Part shown: positions 1-8,961 of the stretch, one piece after another
Layout: every line of letters starts with the position of its first letter
Numbering within the stretch: position 1 is the first letter of the stretch
NCBI GenBank assembly: GCA_021300355.1
Contig: JAJTEF010000003.1
Span: forward strand, 1-64,000
Direction: 5' to 3'
DNA from: Sphingomonadaceae bacterium
GTDB lineage: Bacteria; Pseudomonadota; Alphaproteobacteria; Sphingomonadales; Sphingomonadaceae
Length of the DNA stretch: 64,000 bases
Position numbers and translations under genes: made by a program
The notes under the pieces: model-generated
Told to the model about the DNA's origin: nothing
Database searches by the model: none
What the model saw: the letters and a program-made list of their open reading frames with translations, nothing else

Positions 1-2
1 TC

Positions 3-404
3 GCTGGTCTTGATGCGGGTGCGGACGATTATTTGGCAAAGCCATTCCAGACCGAAGAGCTGATCGCGCGCCTTCGGGCGCTCATCCGCCGCGCATCGGG
101 CAATGCTTCGTCTGAGCTGACCGTTGGCGAGGTTCGCCTCGATACACGCTCGGGCCGCGTCACGCTGGGTGGCCAGCCCGTGAAATTGACCGCGCAGGAA
201 TATAAATTGCTGTCGTACCTGATGCACCACAAGGGCAAGGTTGTTTCGCGGACCGAGCTGATCGAGCATATTTATGATCAGGATTTTGATCGCGATTCCA
301 ACACGATTGAGGTGTTCGTAACGCGCATCCGCAAAAAGCTTGGCCAAGATGTGATCTCGACGATCCGTGGCCTTGGCTATAGCCTTGAGGAACCGGTCAG
401 CTGA
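3..404 (+). CDS. Two-component response regulator, OmpR/PhoP type (5' end outside window)
   Basis: Partial gene: the frame is open from the window edge (codon phase starts at base 3). The visible part begins at the end of the receiver domain (AGADDYLAKPF, with the conserved Lys-Pro of the receiver) and continues into a winged-helix effector domain: a VRLDTRSGRV-type strand, LTAQEYKLLSYL, the recognition-helix region SNTIEVFVTRIRKKL and the C-terminal hairpin STIRGLGYSL. The phosphorylated aspartate lies upstream of the window. The histidine kinase gene follows after 14 bases, so the two form a cognate pair. The recognition helix and the PhoQ-like partner suggest the PhoP subgroup (envelope or divalent-cation stress), but this is inference. 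Confidence 0.93.
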   Translation, partial: AGLDAGADDYLAKPFQTEELIARLRALIRRASGNASSELTVGEVRLDTRSGRVTLGGQPVKLTAQEYKLLSYLMHHKGKVVSRTELIEHIYDQDFDRDSNTIEVFVTRIRKKLGQDVISTIRGLGYSLEEPVS

Positions 405-418
405 ACCCGCCGGTCGCC

Positions 419-1798
419 ATGAAAACGGCCAATCAAGCACCGACGTGGCGAAGCCAGTTTCAGAGCACGGGTTCGCTTACCCGCCGGATGATTCTGACCG
501 CTGCGGCGTGGATTACGATATTGTTGATCGGTGGCGGCGCCGCGCTTGACCGCGTTTTGGTCAATTCGGTCGAGCAGAATTTCGACAATCAGCTGGAATA
601 TGTTCTGACCGCGATGATTGCTTCTGCGGAAATCGGTCCCGATGGTGAAATCCGGATGAACCGCCCGTTGGGCGACCAGCGCTTTCTGGAACCCAATAGC
701 GGCCTGTATTGGCAAATTACCGGGAAGGGCGCGATGCCGTTTCCATCCCGGTCATTATGGGACCGCGCATTGCGCGCGCCGGCCAATCATAACGACCAAG
801 CCGTTCATTTCCGGAACAGCAACGAATTTACCGACGAACCGCTGCGCATTGCCGAACGCGCGATCAAGCTCCCCGATTCCGACATCGCGTGGACCTTCAT
901 GGTCGCGCAAAGCCGTGATAGCCTTGACCGGCAGATTATCGAACTACGGTCCGTTCTGGTAACGAGTTTTCTTTTGGTCGGTCTTGGTCTCATTATCTTG
1001 GCCGCGCTCCAGACATTTTATGGCCTATGGCCGCTACGTGCGGTGCGCAAAGCGATTGCGCAGATGCGCAGTGGCCGCGAAAGCCGCGTTACCGACGCTT
1101 TGCCTGACGAAGTCATGCCTATGGTCAATGAACTGAATGCCTTGCTGGACCATAATGAGCAGCAGGCCGAAGAATCGCGGCGTCATGCCGGGAATTTGGC
1201 GCATGCGCTCAAGACGCCGCTCACGGTCATCATGAACAGCGCCACGGCGCAATCACCTGACCTCGCCGACACCATCATTCGCGAAGCCAAGACGATGCGG
1301 CGTCAGGTGGACCACCATTTGGCGCGTGCGCGTGCCGTGGGACGGCGCGGGCATAGCCATAGCCGCGCACAAATATGGGACAGCCTTGAGTCCGTCGAAC
1401 GTGCCGTCAGCCGCCTATATTCCCACGTCCGGCTCGACATGGCGGGCGACAAGGAAATTTCCGCCCGTGTCGAGCGACAGGATCTCGATGAAATGTTGGG
1501 CAACTTGATCGAAAATGCAGCCAAATATGGCGGCGGCAGCGTGTTTGTGACGGTCGAGGACGCAGGCGATTTTGTCGAAATGCTTATTGAGGACGACGGT
1601 AAAGGTATACCCGAACCCGAGCGTGAGCGCTTGTTCGACCGCGGTGCGCGTCTAGACACCGGTAAGCCGGGCACGGGGCTTGGCTTGGCGATTGTTCGCG
1701 ATGTTGTTGAAATTTACGGCGGGACCGTCCGGCTTGAAGAAAGCGAAGACTTGGGCGGGTTGCTCGTGCGCCTCAGGTTGCCCAAAGCGATCAGCTAA
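419..1798 (+). CDS. Sensor histidine kinase, PhoQ-like
   Basis: A 459-residue inner-membrane kinase, partner of the preceding response regulator. Visible order: N-terminal membrane segment (about residues 22-42), periplasmic sensor region, second membrane segment (about 180-200, FLLVGLGLIILAALQTF), HAMP-like linker, dimerisation/phosphoacceptor box NLAHALKTPLTVI (phospho-His near residue 262), then a HATPase domain with N box (NLIENAAKYGGG), G1 box (EDDGKGIP) and G2 box (GTGLGLAIV). The box HALKTP instead of HELRTP is typical of the PhoQ group. The gene ends directly against the stop codon of the convergent chorismate mutase gene. The ligand cannot be told from sequence. Confidence 0.93.
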   Translation: MKTANQAPTWRSQFQSTGSLTRRMILTAAAWITILLIGGGAALDRVLVNSVEQNFDNQLEYVLTAMIASAEIGPDGEIRMNRPLGDQRFLEPNSGLYWQITGKGAMPFPSRSLWDRALRAPANHNDQAVHFRNSNEFTDEPLRIAERAIKLPDSDIAWTFMVAQSRDSLDRQIIELRSVLVTSFLLVGLGLIILAALQTFYGLWPLRAVRKAIAQMRSGRESRVTDALPDEVMPMVNELNALLDHNEQQAEESRRHAGNLAHALKTPLTVIMNSATAQSPDLADTIIREAKTMRRQVDHHLARARAVGRRGHSHSRAQIWDSLESVERAVSRLYSHVRLDMAGDKEISARVERQDLDEMLGNLIENAAKYGGGSVFVTVEDAGDFVEMLIEDDGKGIPEPERERLFDRGARLDTGKPGTGLGLAIVRDVVEIYGGTVRLEESEDLGGLLVRLRLPKAIS

Positions 1799-2086
1799 TC
1801 AGCTGGCGTCGCGGATCTGCTGATGGTGGCGGATGACTTCATCAATGATGAAACGTAGGAATTTTTCGGTAAAATCGGGATCAAGCTTCGCATCGCGGGC
1901 CAGTTGGCGAAGCCGTTCAATCTGCCGTTCTTCGCGGGCAGGGTCGGCGGGCGGTAGCGCAGACTTTGCCTTAAACTCGCCCACCGCCTGCGTTATTTTA
2001 AACCGCTCAGCCAGCATGAATACGAGCGCGGCATCGATATTGTCGATGCTTTCACGAAAACGGGTGAGGGTTTCTTGATCGTCCAT
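1799..2086 (-). CDS. Chorismate mutase, AroQ type
   Basis: A small 95-residue all-helical chorismate mutase that converts chorismate to prephenate for Phe/Tyr synthesis. Seen in sequence: the helix-1 pattern LTRFRESIDNIDAALVFMLAERF, then KITQAVGEFK with the active-site Lys, and a C-terminal helix FIIDEVIRHHQQIR. A longer open frame continues upstream, but the ATG at 2086 is preceded by AGGA at good spacing and gives the normal family length, so it is chosen. The monofunctional form stands alone here, divergent from the polyprenyl synthase. Its stop codon abuts the kinase stop codon tail to tail. Confidence 0.88.
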   Translation of the reverse strand: MDDQETLTRFRESIDNIDAALVFMLAERFKITQAVGEFKAKSALPPADPAREERQIERLRQLARDAKLDPDFTEKFLRFIIDEVIRHHQQIRDAS

Positions 2087-2182
2087 GACTGCATCCTGTG
2101 CCGATATTGACTGCAACGGACAAGAGGAAATACGCCATTTGCACTTGCCTTGCGGCGCGGCTGTCGTCACAGCGAAACGATT

Positions 2183-3196
2183 ATGACTGCAACCATACAT
2201 AAAATCGGCGGCAATCGTGCGCCATCTTTGGACCCCATGTTCAAGCTGGTCGCGCCCGGAATGAACAAGGTGAACGCGGTCATTTTGGACCGTATGCAGT
2301 CCGAAATCCCGCTTATTCCCGAACTGGCCGGGCATCTGATTGCTGGCGGCGGGAAGCGGATGCGCCCGATGCTGACATTGGCCTGCGCGCAGCTTCTCGA
2401 TTATCCCGGTGACCGTCATCACAAGCTGGCGGCAGCCGTCGAGTTTATTCACACCGCAACCTTGCTGCACGATGACGTCGTCGACGGCAGCGATATGCGC
2501 CGTGGAAAAACCGCCGCAAACCTCATTTTCGGCAACCCTGCCGCAGTATTGGTCGGTGACTTCCTGTTCAGCCGCTCATTTGAACTGATGGTCGAGGATG
2601 GATCGCTTAAGGTGCTCAAAATCTTGTCGAACGCGTCTGCTGTCATCGCAGAGGGTGAGGTCAATCAATTGACTGCTCAGCGGCAGATTTCGACGACTGA
2701 AGAGAAATATCTCGAAATCATTGGATCGAAAACTGCGGCCTTGTTCGCAGCGGCCTGCCGGATTGCGGCGGTCGTGGCGGAGAGCGGCGACGCGCAAGAA
2801 ATGTCGCTGGACGCTTATGGCCGCAATCTGGGGATCGCATTTCAATTGGTCGACGATGCCATTGATTATGTGTCCGATGGCGCAACCATGGGCAAAGACA
2901 GCGGCGACGATTTCCGCGACGGCAAGGTCACATTGCCCGTCATTCTGGCCCATATCCGTGGCAATGCCGATGAACAGAAATTCTGGCGCGACGCGATGCT
3001 TGGCAACCGGATTTCGGATGCAGATCTGCAACATGCGCGCACGTTGCTGCAGGCGCATAATGCGATTGACGACACGCTGGATCGCGCGCGGCATTATGGC
3101 CAACGCGCAATCGATGCGATTGCGCATTTCCCCAATGGTGAAGCCAAATCTGCGCTGACTGAGGCGGTCGAATTCGCCATAGCACGCGCATATTGA
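2183..3196 (+). CDS. Polyprenyl (octa-/decaprenyl) diphosphate synthase
   Basis: A 337-residue trans-isoprenyl diphosphate synthase that makes the ubiquinone side chain from IPP and an allylic primer. Both Asp-rich motifs are visible: LLHDDVVDGSDMRRG (first DDxxD, about residue 95) and QLVDDAIDY (second, about 220), plus the GGGKRMRP motif near residue 51. The frame also has an upstream TTG at 2150, but ATG 2183 gives the usual N-terminus. Known sphingomonads make Q10, so decaprenyl (DdsA-like) is the likely product; chain length cannot be read with certainty. It stands alone, divergent from chorismate mutase. Confidence 0.9.
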   Translation: MTATIHKIGGNRAPSLDPMFKLVAPGMNKVNAVILDRMQSEIPLIPELAGHLIAGGGKRMRPMLTLACAQLLDYPGDRHHKLAAAVEFIHTATLLHDDVVDGSDMRRGKTAANLIFGNPAAVLVGDFLFSRSFELMVEDGSLKVLKILSNASAVIAEGEVNQLTAQRQISTTEEKYLEIIGSKTAALFAAACRIAAVVAESGDAQEMSLDAYGRNLGIAFQLVDDAIDYVSDGATMGKDSGDDFRDGKVTLPVILAHIRGNADEQKFWRDAMLGNRISDADLQHARTLLQAHNAIDDTLDRARHYGQRAIDAIAHFPNGEAKSALTEAVEFAIARAY

Positions 3197-3261
3197 TCGC
3201 ACGGTCAGTGCCGACGCAGCACGGGCACAGGCGCAATTCATGATGACAGCCGCAAACCATC

Positions 3262-5733
3262 ATGGCTGAAAAGACATCGGACCATATGCTGCCCGTCATG
3301 GCCGTGATGCCAGATCTGCTGGCATCGTTGCGTGCATCACCCAATGCCGTCCTGATTGCCCCGCCAGGTGCGGGTAAGACCACGATGGTTGCCCCTGCAT
3401 TGTTGGACGAACCTTATTGCGATGGCCAGATTTTGCTGCTGTCCCCACGCCGTCTTGCCGCGCGTATGGCGGCAGAGCGCATTGCGGAGGGGCTGGGCGA
3501 AGCCGTCGGAGGACGGGTTGGCTACACGACACGGCTGGATAGCAAACAAGGCCCCAATAGCCGTATATTGGTCATGACCGAGGGCATTTTCCGCAACCGC
3601 ATCATCAGCGACCCGGAGCTTGTCGGCGTTTCCGCGGTCTTGTTTGACGAAGTCCATGAACGCAGCATCGACAGCGACTTTGGCCTTGCGCTGGCACTTG
3701 AGGCGCAAGCGGCATTCCGGCCCGATCTGCGTTTGCTTGCCATGTCGGCAACCTTGGATGGCTCCAGATTCTCGCAGTTGATGCGCGATGCGCCGGTGGT
3801 CGAGAGCGACGGCAAAAGATGGCCGCTGGATTTCCAATATTTCGGCCGGCGCGCCGAACAAGCCATCGAAACCGATATCGTGCGCGCGGTCCGGCAGGCG
3901 CTATCCGAAGAAGAGGGCGATATTCTGGTTTTCTTACCGGGCGTGCGCGAAATTGACCGCGCCGTTGAAAGCCTTGGTGCTGTGGGCGCGGATATCGTTG
4001 TGCATAAATTGCATGGCCAAATTGACCCGGCGGCGCAAAGGCTCGTGGTGCGCCGTGACGCGCAGCAACGTCGGAAAATCATTTTTGCGACCAACATCGC
4101 CGAGACCAGCCTGACCATTGATGGCGTTCGCATCGTCATCGACAGTGGCTTTGCGCGGCGCGCGCGGTTCGACCAAGCCGCGGGCGTTACGCGGCTGGTG
4201 ACCGAGCGCGCGAGCCTGTCTGCGGTAACGCAGCGGGCAGGGCGTGCCGCGCGGCAGCAAGCGGGCGTTGCCTATCGGCTGTGGCAGGAAGCAGGCAATG
4301 GCGGACTTCCCCCATTTGACCCGCCCGAAATATTGGAAAGCGACCTCGCGCCGTTGTTGCTCGACTGTGCACGGTGGGGAGAGAATGATCCCGCCAAGTT
4401 GCGCTGGCTTGACGGCCCGCCAGCACCCGCGCTTCAGCAAGCGCGCAAGCTTTTGCTGTCCATCAACGCGCTCGATGCGGCGGGCCATATTACGCCGCAT
4501 GGCGTTCAGCTTGCGGACCTTCCATTACCGCCGCCACTCGCACATATGGTCGTTGAAGCGTCCAGGAGCGGACAAAGCGAGGATGCGGCGATGCTCGCCC
4601 TGCTGCTGCAGGAACGCGGGCTTGGCGGGCAAGGCGAGAATATCGAAACGCGATTTGAACGCTTTGTGGGCGAACGCAGCCCCAAGGCGGATGCCGCACG
4701 CAAGCTGGCACAGCGCATATCGCGGATGTGCCGCAGCGGCGCTGGCGGACAAGAACCGCTTAGCATCGGCGGTCTCATTGCCACTGCCTATCCCGATCGC
4801 ATTGCCAAGTGCCGCGATAGCAAAGGCGAAAAGTGGATTAGCGCGATGGGACGCGGGTTGCAGTTGGACACCGCATCGCTTCTCGCACGCGAAGAATGGC
4901 TCGCGGTGGCCGATGTTCAAGGCGCTGCATCGGGCGCGCGCATATTGTCCGCTGCGCCACTGACGGAAGCCGAGATACTCGGCCATTTTGCCCACCGGAT
5001 AACGCAGGAAGAAGCCCTGTCTTACGATAAAAGCATCGACCGTGTGGATGCGCGCGCGCAGCGGCGGTTTGGTGCGATCGTCTTGAGCGAAGGTCGCGTG
5101 GAAAAACCCGACCAGACGGCCGTGGCGCGTGCCCTCATGGCTGCAGTGCGCGAAATGGGTGTGGGCGCGCTGCCATGGTCAAAAGCGGCGCTTGCGCAGC
5201 GTGAGCGCGCACAATTTGCAGGCATAGCGGCGGTCAGTGACGAGGCATTATTGGAAGCGGCGGAGCAATGGCTTTTGCCGCTGCTGATGGGCGTGAACCG
5301 GCTGCGCGATGTCTCACCTGCGGCATTGTCGACAGCGCTCGACAATATGCTGGGCTGGGATCAGCGCACGCGCATTGACCAAATCGCGCCAGCATCCTTT
5401 GTCAGTCCCGCAGGAACGACACATGCCATCGATTATGCAGCAGAGGCCGGGCCAACGGTTGAGCTGCGCGTACAGGGCTTGTTTGGCCTTGATAGCCACC
5501 CCACGGTTGGCGCGGAGCGCATCGCGTTGGTGCTGAGCCTGACGTCGCCTGCTGGTCGTCCAATCCAGACCACCCGCAATCTGCCAGAGTTTTGGCGCGG
5601 TAGCTGGCGTGACGTGGCTAAGGAAATGCGCGGCAGATATCCGCGGCATAACTGGCCCGATGCGCCGTGGGAGAGTGTGGCCAGCCTAAAGACAAAAAAG
5701 GCCCAAGCGCGCGATGTGCCCCGCAACACTTGA
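3262..5733 (+). CDS. hrpB: ATP-dependent RNA helicase HrpB
   Basis: An 823-residue DEAH-type helicase with full HrpB architecture. Walker A is APPGAGKTT (about residues 32-40), motif II is DEVH (about 129), motif III is SAT (about 161), motif V lies in TNIAETSLTIDGV and motif VI in TQRAGRAARQ. The long C-terminal part, with the typical ending (YPRHNWPDAPW near residue 800), matches the HrpB family rather than HrpA. The family is widespread in proteobacteria and its physiological role is poorly known (RNA metabolism is presumed). It is a single gene; 56 bases separate its stop from the start of the following NDUFS4-like gene. Confidence 0.94.
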   Translation: MAEKTSDHMLPVMAVMPDLLASLRASPNAVLIAPPGAGKTTMVAPALLDEPYCDGQILLLSPRRLAARMAAERIAEGLGEAVGGRVGYTTRLDSKQGPNSRILVMTEGIFRNRIISDPELVGVSAVLFDEVHERSIDSDFGLALALEAQAAFRPDLRLLAMSATLDGSRFSQLMRDAPVVESDGKRWPLDFQYFGRRAEQAIETDIVRAVRQALSEEEGDILVFLPGVREIDRAVESLGAVGADIVVHKLHGQIDPAAQRLVVRRDAQQRRKIIFATNIAETSLTIDGVRIVIDSGFARRARFDQAAGVTRLVTERASLSAVTQRAGRAARQQAGVAYRLWQEAGNGGLPPFDPPEILESDLAPLLLDCARWGENDPAKLRWLDGPPAPALQQARKLLLSINALDAAGHITPHGVQLADLPLPPPLAHMVVEASRSGQSEDAAMLALLLQERGLGGQGENIETRFERFVGERSPKADAARKLAQRISRMCRSGAGGQEPLSIGGLIATAYPDRIAKCRDSKGEKWISAMGRGLQLDTASLLAREEWLAVADVQGAASGARILSAAPLTEAEILGHFAHRITQEEALSYDKSIDRVDARAQRRFGAIVLSEGRVEKPDQTAVARALMAAVREMGVGALPWSKAALAQRERAQFAGIAAVSDEALLEAAEQWLLPLLMGVNRLRDVSPAALSTALDNMLGWDQRTRIDQIAPASFVSPAGTTHAIDYAAEAGPTVELRVQGLFGLDSHPTVGAERIALVLSLTSPAGRPIQTTRNLPEFWRGSWRDVAKEMRGRYPRHNWPDAPWESVASLKTKKAQARDVPRNT

Positions 5734-5789
5734 CGAATCCGGTGCCGTTCGGGCAAGGCAACCGCGAACGTAATTTTCAGGAAATATCC

Positions 5790-6068
5790 ATGTCTGCCCG
5801 TATTTTTCAGTGTCCCAAAAATGCCATGCAATCGGGCCGTGGCCGCACGAACGAATGGGTGCTTGAATTTCAGTCGAATGAACCGCGCAAGGCCGACCCG
5901 TTGATGGGCTGGGCAGGTTCAGGCGATACGCAATCGCAGGTCCAGTTAACCTTTCCAACGCTTGATGCCGCGCGCGCTTATGCCGACAAAAAAGGTATCG
6001 CCGCAACCTACATTCCCACTCCGTCCAAGACCCTGAAGCTTCAGGCTTATGCGGATAATTTCCGTTAA
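5790..6068 (+). CDS. NADH dehydrogenase (complex I) NDUFS4-like accessory subunit
   Basis: A 92-residue protein of the ETC_C1_NDUFA4/NDUFS4 family, found in alphaproteobacteria and mitochondria as an accessory subunit on the hydrophilic arm of complex I. Recognisable stretches are RIFQCPKNAMQSGRGRTNEW, the DPLMGWAGSGDTQSQV core, the FPTLDAARAYADKKG segment and the closing LQAYADNF. ATG 5790 is chosen over upstream in-frame starts because AGGAAA sits 8 bases before it and the N-terminus then matches the family. The gene is far from any nuo operon. Its last bases overlap the stop of the convergent NUDIX gene by 4 bases. Confidence 0.9.
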   Translation: MSARIFQCPKNAMQSGRGRTNEWVLEFQSNEPRKADPLMGWAGSGDTQSQVQLTFPTLDAARAYADKKGIAATYIPTPSKTLKLQAYADNFR

Positions 6069-6583
6069 AACAGCATCCCGGGCAGCATCAGCAGCTTGAC
6101 GTCGACGACGCAGCCCTCGTCGCGCTTCGATTGAACGAAGCGGGGTAAATCGGGCAGGGCGACGCGATGCACAATGATATTCTCGCCATCAACACCGCCG
6201 CCCTCACTTATTTTTGTCAGGCCATGCGCGCGCACGAGTGAAAAGCTTTCGCTCACCATGCCGGGGGATGAGAAAAACTCGCCGACGATTTCAAGCCTGT
6301 CTGCCCGATAGCCGGTTTCTTCCTCAAGCTCGCGTGCAGCCGACGTGAGCGTGTCCTCGCCTTCCTCATGGTCGCCAATCAGACCAGCGGGAAGCTCGAT
6401 GCAATTTGCGCCAAGTGGCACGCGATATTGCTCGACAAGCAGAACATGGTCATCTTCGACCGCCAAGATAACGCCGGCCTTGATACCGCGCGCGCGACTG
6501 ACATATTCCCATTTTCCGCGTGTCTTCGCCGTGATGAAGCGGCCTTGCCACATCACGTTTTCGACGTCTTCGTCTGCATTCAT
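6065..6583 (-). CDS. NUDIX hydrolase, ADP-ribose pyrophosphatase type
   Basis: A 172-residue NUDIX protein, probably cleaving ADP-ribose or a related nucleoside diphosphate derivative. The NUDIX box is complete: a glycine-led start GLIGDHEEGED followed by AARELEEETGYRA, with the REUxEE core near residues 90-95. The downstream FFSSPGMVSE is characteristic of the ADP-ribose pyrophosphatase group (proline about 16 residues after the box). The start codon overlaps the stop of the preceding TPM gene (ATGA, 6580-6583), so it is translated from the lemA-TPM-TPM transcript. Confidence 0.9.
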   Translation of the reverse strand: MNADEDVENVMWQGRFITAKTRGKWEYVSRARGIKAGVILAVEDDHVLLVEQYRVPLGANCIELPAGLIGDHEEGEDTLTSAARELEEETGYRADRLEIVGEFFSSPGMVSESFSLVRAHGLTKISEGGGVDGENIIVHRVALPDLPRFVQSKRDEGCVVDVKLLMLPGMLF

Positions 6584-7269
6584 AGCTGGATGAGCCTGTC
6601 CGGTAACTCGTTGGGGTTTTCGCTGCCTTTGGGGAAATGCTCCGCCAAAACAACACCCATTTGCGCAACAGCGGCGGCGACACCCTGTCCGGGGTTGCCC
6701 GCCTTCACATGGTCAAGCAGCGCAACCATGGCATCGCCCCAAACCTCTGGCGCGACCTTTGATGCAATGGCTTCGTCCGCAACGATTTCGGCGCGATGTT
6801 CGAGCATCGACAAATATAACAAAACGCCGGTGCGACCGACGGTCTTGGATTCGGTGCCAACCTTAAACAGGCTGATCGCATGGTTACGCACGCGTGCCAA
6901 TTTGGTCGCTTTGGGCGTTAGAAATAGGCGCAAAGGCATCCATTTCAGGATCAACCATGTTCCAACCCATTTTAGGGCAACCGCCGACAACAACAATGCG
7001 ACATATTCGTTGGTGGTATATTCATGGCCCCAACCACCGGTCAGGCGGTTGATGAGGCCCATGTAGACGTCAGGGAAGGTCGCATAGACTGCGAGCGCCA
7101 CAAAGGCGACGCCGCTTGCCCATGCAATGCCGATGTCTTCATAATGGTCGGACAGATCGGTGACGATGGTCACGATTTCGCCGCTTGTGTGATGCTCGGC
7201 ATCCGCAACTGCCGCCGTTACCAACGCGTGGTCGGCTTCGGTCATCCGGCTAATTTTAGTTAAGGCCAT
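6580..7269 (-). CDS. TPM-domain membrane protein
   Basis: A 229-residue protein with an N-terminal TPM (Psb32/DUF477-like) domain: the stretch DHALVTAAVADAEHHTSGEI is followed by membrane segments at about residues 49-65 and 90-110, then VGTESKTVGRTGVLLYLSML, which matches the core of the TPM fold, and VWGDAMVALLDHVKAG. ATG 7269 is preferred to an upstream TTG (7287) that overlaps the preceding stop; AGAAAG precedes it. It is the second TPM protein of the operon and lacks the signal peptide and glycine-rich tail of the first. Function is unknown; TPM proteins commonly occur beside LemA. Confidence 0.8.
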   Translation of the reverse strand: MALTKISRMTEADHALVTAAVADAEHHTSGEIVTIVTDLSDHYEDIGIAWASGVAFVALAVYATFPDVYMGLINRLTGGWGHEYTTNEYVALLLSAVALKWVGTWLILKWMPLRLFLTPKATKLARVRNHAISLFKVGTESKTVGRTGVLLYLSMLEHRAEIVADEAIASKVAPEVWGDAMVALLDHVKAGNPGQGVAAAVAQMGVVLAEHFPKGSENPNELPDRLIQL

Positions 7270-7280
7270 AACGATACTTT

Positions 7281-8063
7281 CTACCAACCACCCGAAGCAC
7301 CGCCGCCGCCGAAGCTGCCGCCGCCGCCAAATCCACCGCCGCCGAAGCCGCCACCACCACCGCCGAAGCCACCGCCACCGCCCCAGATAATGACCGGAGC
7401 CATGCCGCCGCGCCGGTGCTTGCGCCCGCCACCGTTCGTCGATCGGATCATGGGCAGAAATACAAAGAAGATCATGAACAGGATGAAGATAATCGCGCCG
7501 AACGGTATGCCTTCGTCGTTGCCCTGACGCTGCTGCGCCGCTTGCGCAATTTTGGCGGCTTCGTCGGCTGGCAACTCAAGCTGCGTGACGATGCGGTCGA
7601 CGCCTGCGTTAATACCGCCGGCAAAATCGCCCGCCTTGAAAAGTGGGGTGATGTCGTTGCGAATGATGGTCGATGACAGGCCGTCGGTCAGGACGGGTTC
7701 AAGACCATAGCCAACCTCGATACGCATTTTGCGTTCATTGGGCGCCACGATCAGGATGGCGCCATTGTCTTTTTCGGTCTCGCCTTTGCCATCCTGTCCA
7801 AGCGCCCATTTGCGGCCAAGCCGATATCCATAATCGGATATTTCATAGCCTTCGAGGCTGCTCAATGTGGCCACCACCAACTGCCGCTTGGTGCGCGTTT
7901 CCAGCCCCTGCAACTTGGCGTTCAACGCCGCCTCTTGCTGCGGATCGAGCAGATTTGCCTGATCGACAACACGGCCCGAAAGCGTCGGGAAGTTTTGCGC
8001 AAGCGCTGCCTGACCAGTTAAGGCCAAAAGCAGCGCTGTCAGCAGGCCAAGGGCCTTTTTCAT
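7281..8063 (-). CDS. Secreted TPM-domain protein with glycine-rich tail (YgcG family)
   Basis: A 260-residue protein: signal peptide MKKALGLLTALLLALTGQAA with a predicted cut after ALA, a TPM domain (VVDQANLLDPQQEAALNAKL to about residue 165), one transmembrane helix (about 178-198, IPFGAIIFILFMIFFVFLP) and a basic segment (GGGRKHRRGG), ending in a tail of GGGGGFGG repeats and a terminal tryptophan. This is the YgcG architecture: periplasmic TPM domain anchored by a helix with a Gly-rich tail. It lies 21 bases after lemA, and its stop is followed by the second TPM gene 11 bases on. The biochemical role is unproven in the family. Confidence 0.88.
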   Translation of the reverse strand: MKKALGLLTALLLALTGQAALAQNFPTLSGRVVDQANLLDPQQEAALNAKLQGLETRTKRQLVVATLSSLEGYEISDYGYRLGRKWALGQDGKGETEKDNGAILIVAPNERKMRIEVGYGLEPVLTDGLSSTIIRNDITPLFKAGDFAGGINAGVDRIVTQLELPADEAAKIAQAAQQRQGNDEGIPFGAIIFILFMIFFVFLPMIRSTNGGGRKHRRGGMAPVIIWGGGGGFGGGGGGFGGGGFGGGGSFGGGGASGGW

Positions 8064-8084
8064 GTGTGTAATCCCAACAAGGGG

Positions 8085-8693
8085 TTAGTTTGCGGGCGCC
8101 ATATCAAGCGTCGGTGCGGTTTCGGCGCCTTGCGTGGTGGCTTGATATGGGACCATCGGTTGCGCACCGTGAATGATCTTCGCGCCGATGATATCGGGGA
8201 AAGTGCGGATGGTAGTGTTATACCCGCGCGCAGCCTCGTTATAATCGCGCAAGGTGATGCGCACGCGGTTTTCCTGACCTTCCAGCTGATCCTGCAGTTT
8301 CAGATAGCCCTCTTGGCTCTTTAACTGCGGATATTGTTCAACCGATACGAGCAGGCGCGAGAGGCTGCCCGACAATTGGTTTTGTGCGGACTGGAAAGCG
8401 GCCATCTTGTCCGGGTTGGCTAGATCATCAGGATTGACCTGAATATTGGGCGATGTCGCGCGTGCGCGCGCCTCAATGACTTCGGTTAACGTTTTGTTTT
8501 CCTGCGCAGCTGCGCCTTTGACGATATTCGCCAGATTGGGAATAAGGTTAGCGCGCTCTTGAAACGCGGCCTGGACGTCCGCCCATTTTGCCTTGGCATT
8601 TTCCTCAGCGGTCGGAACGCTGTTGATACCGCAGCTTGCAAGAGAGAGGGCCGCAGCGGTTAATAGCAAAGATTTTACAACTTGGTTACGCAT
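8085..8693 (-). CDS. lemA: LemA family lipoprotein
   Basis: A 202-residue LemA protein. Residues 1-21 form a lipoprotein signal (LLLTAAALSLASC, lipobox LASC), followed by the LemA signature AAFQERANLIPNLANIVKG near residues 45-63 and the coiled region LSRLLVSVEQYPQLKSQEGY with RVRITLRDYNEAARGYN and NTTIRTFPDIIGA. GGAG lies upstream at good spacing. LemA proteins are helical-bundle membrane-anchored proteins of uncertain function, repeatedly linked to TPM/YgcG genes as here. It is the first gene of the lemA-TPM-TPM-NUDIX unit. Confidence 0.93.
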   Translation of the reverse strand: MRNQVVKSLLLTAAALSLASCGINSVPTAEENAKAKWADVQAAFQERANLIPNLANIVKGAAAQENKTLTEVIEARARATSPNIQVNPDDLANPDKMAAFQSAQNQLSGSLSRLLVSVEQYPQLKSQEGYLKLQDQLEGQENRVRITLRDYNEAARGYNTTIRTFPDIIGAKIIHGAQPMVPYQATTQGAETAPTLDMAPAN

Positions 8694-8961
8694 CGAAAGA
8701 GCTCCTCCAACGGGCTGTCGCCCAGATTTCAGCCGTTTAACCGGCGTGTGTTACATACATAAGGCGCAGCTATGGCTTTCGCAATGTCTGCTATCGGCAA
8801 TATGTCATGTTTTGCTGTGGGGCATTGTAAAGAGATGCGCTGCCCAATGGATGTGGCGATAAATTCATTTCGCTTTCGCGTCATTATCTGATGTATTGCG
8901 AAGGTAGATTCAGGGGCGGCGGAATGAACGTTGCTCAAAAAATGACCAGTGGGGGAGCAAG
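8694..8961. other. Divergent intergenic region between lemA and serine hydrolase
   Basis: 268 bases holding the 5' regions of the divergent lemA unit and the serine hydrolase gene. A purine-rich GGGGGAG lies just before the hydrolase ATG. I see no strong palindrome, repeat or RNA gene; short open frames here lack ribosome binding sites and family resemblance. Confidence 0.5.

Noticed and set aside
2087-2470. Longer N-terminus for the chorismate mutase
   Set aside because: The upstream extension overlaps the polyprenyl synthase gene on the other strand, has no family resemblance, and ATG 2086 has a proper ribosome binding site.
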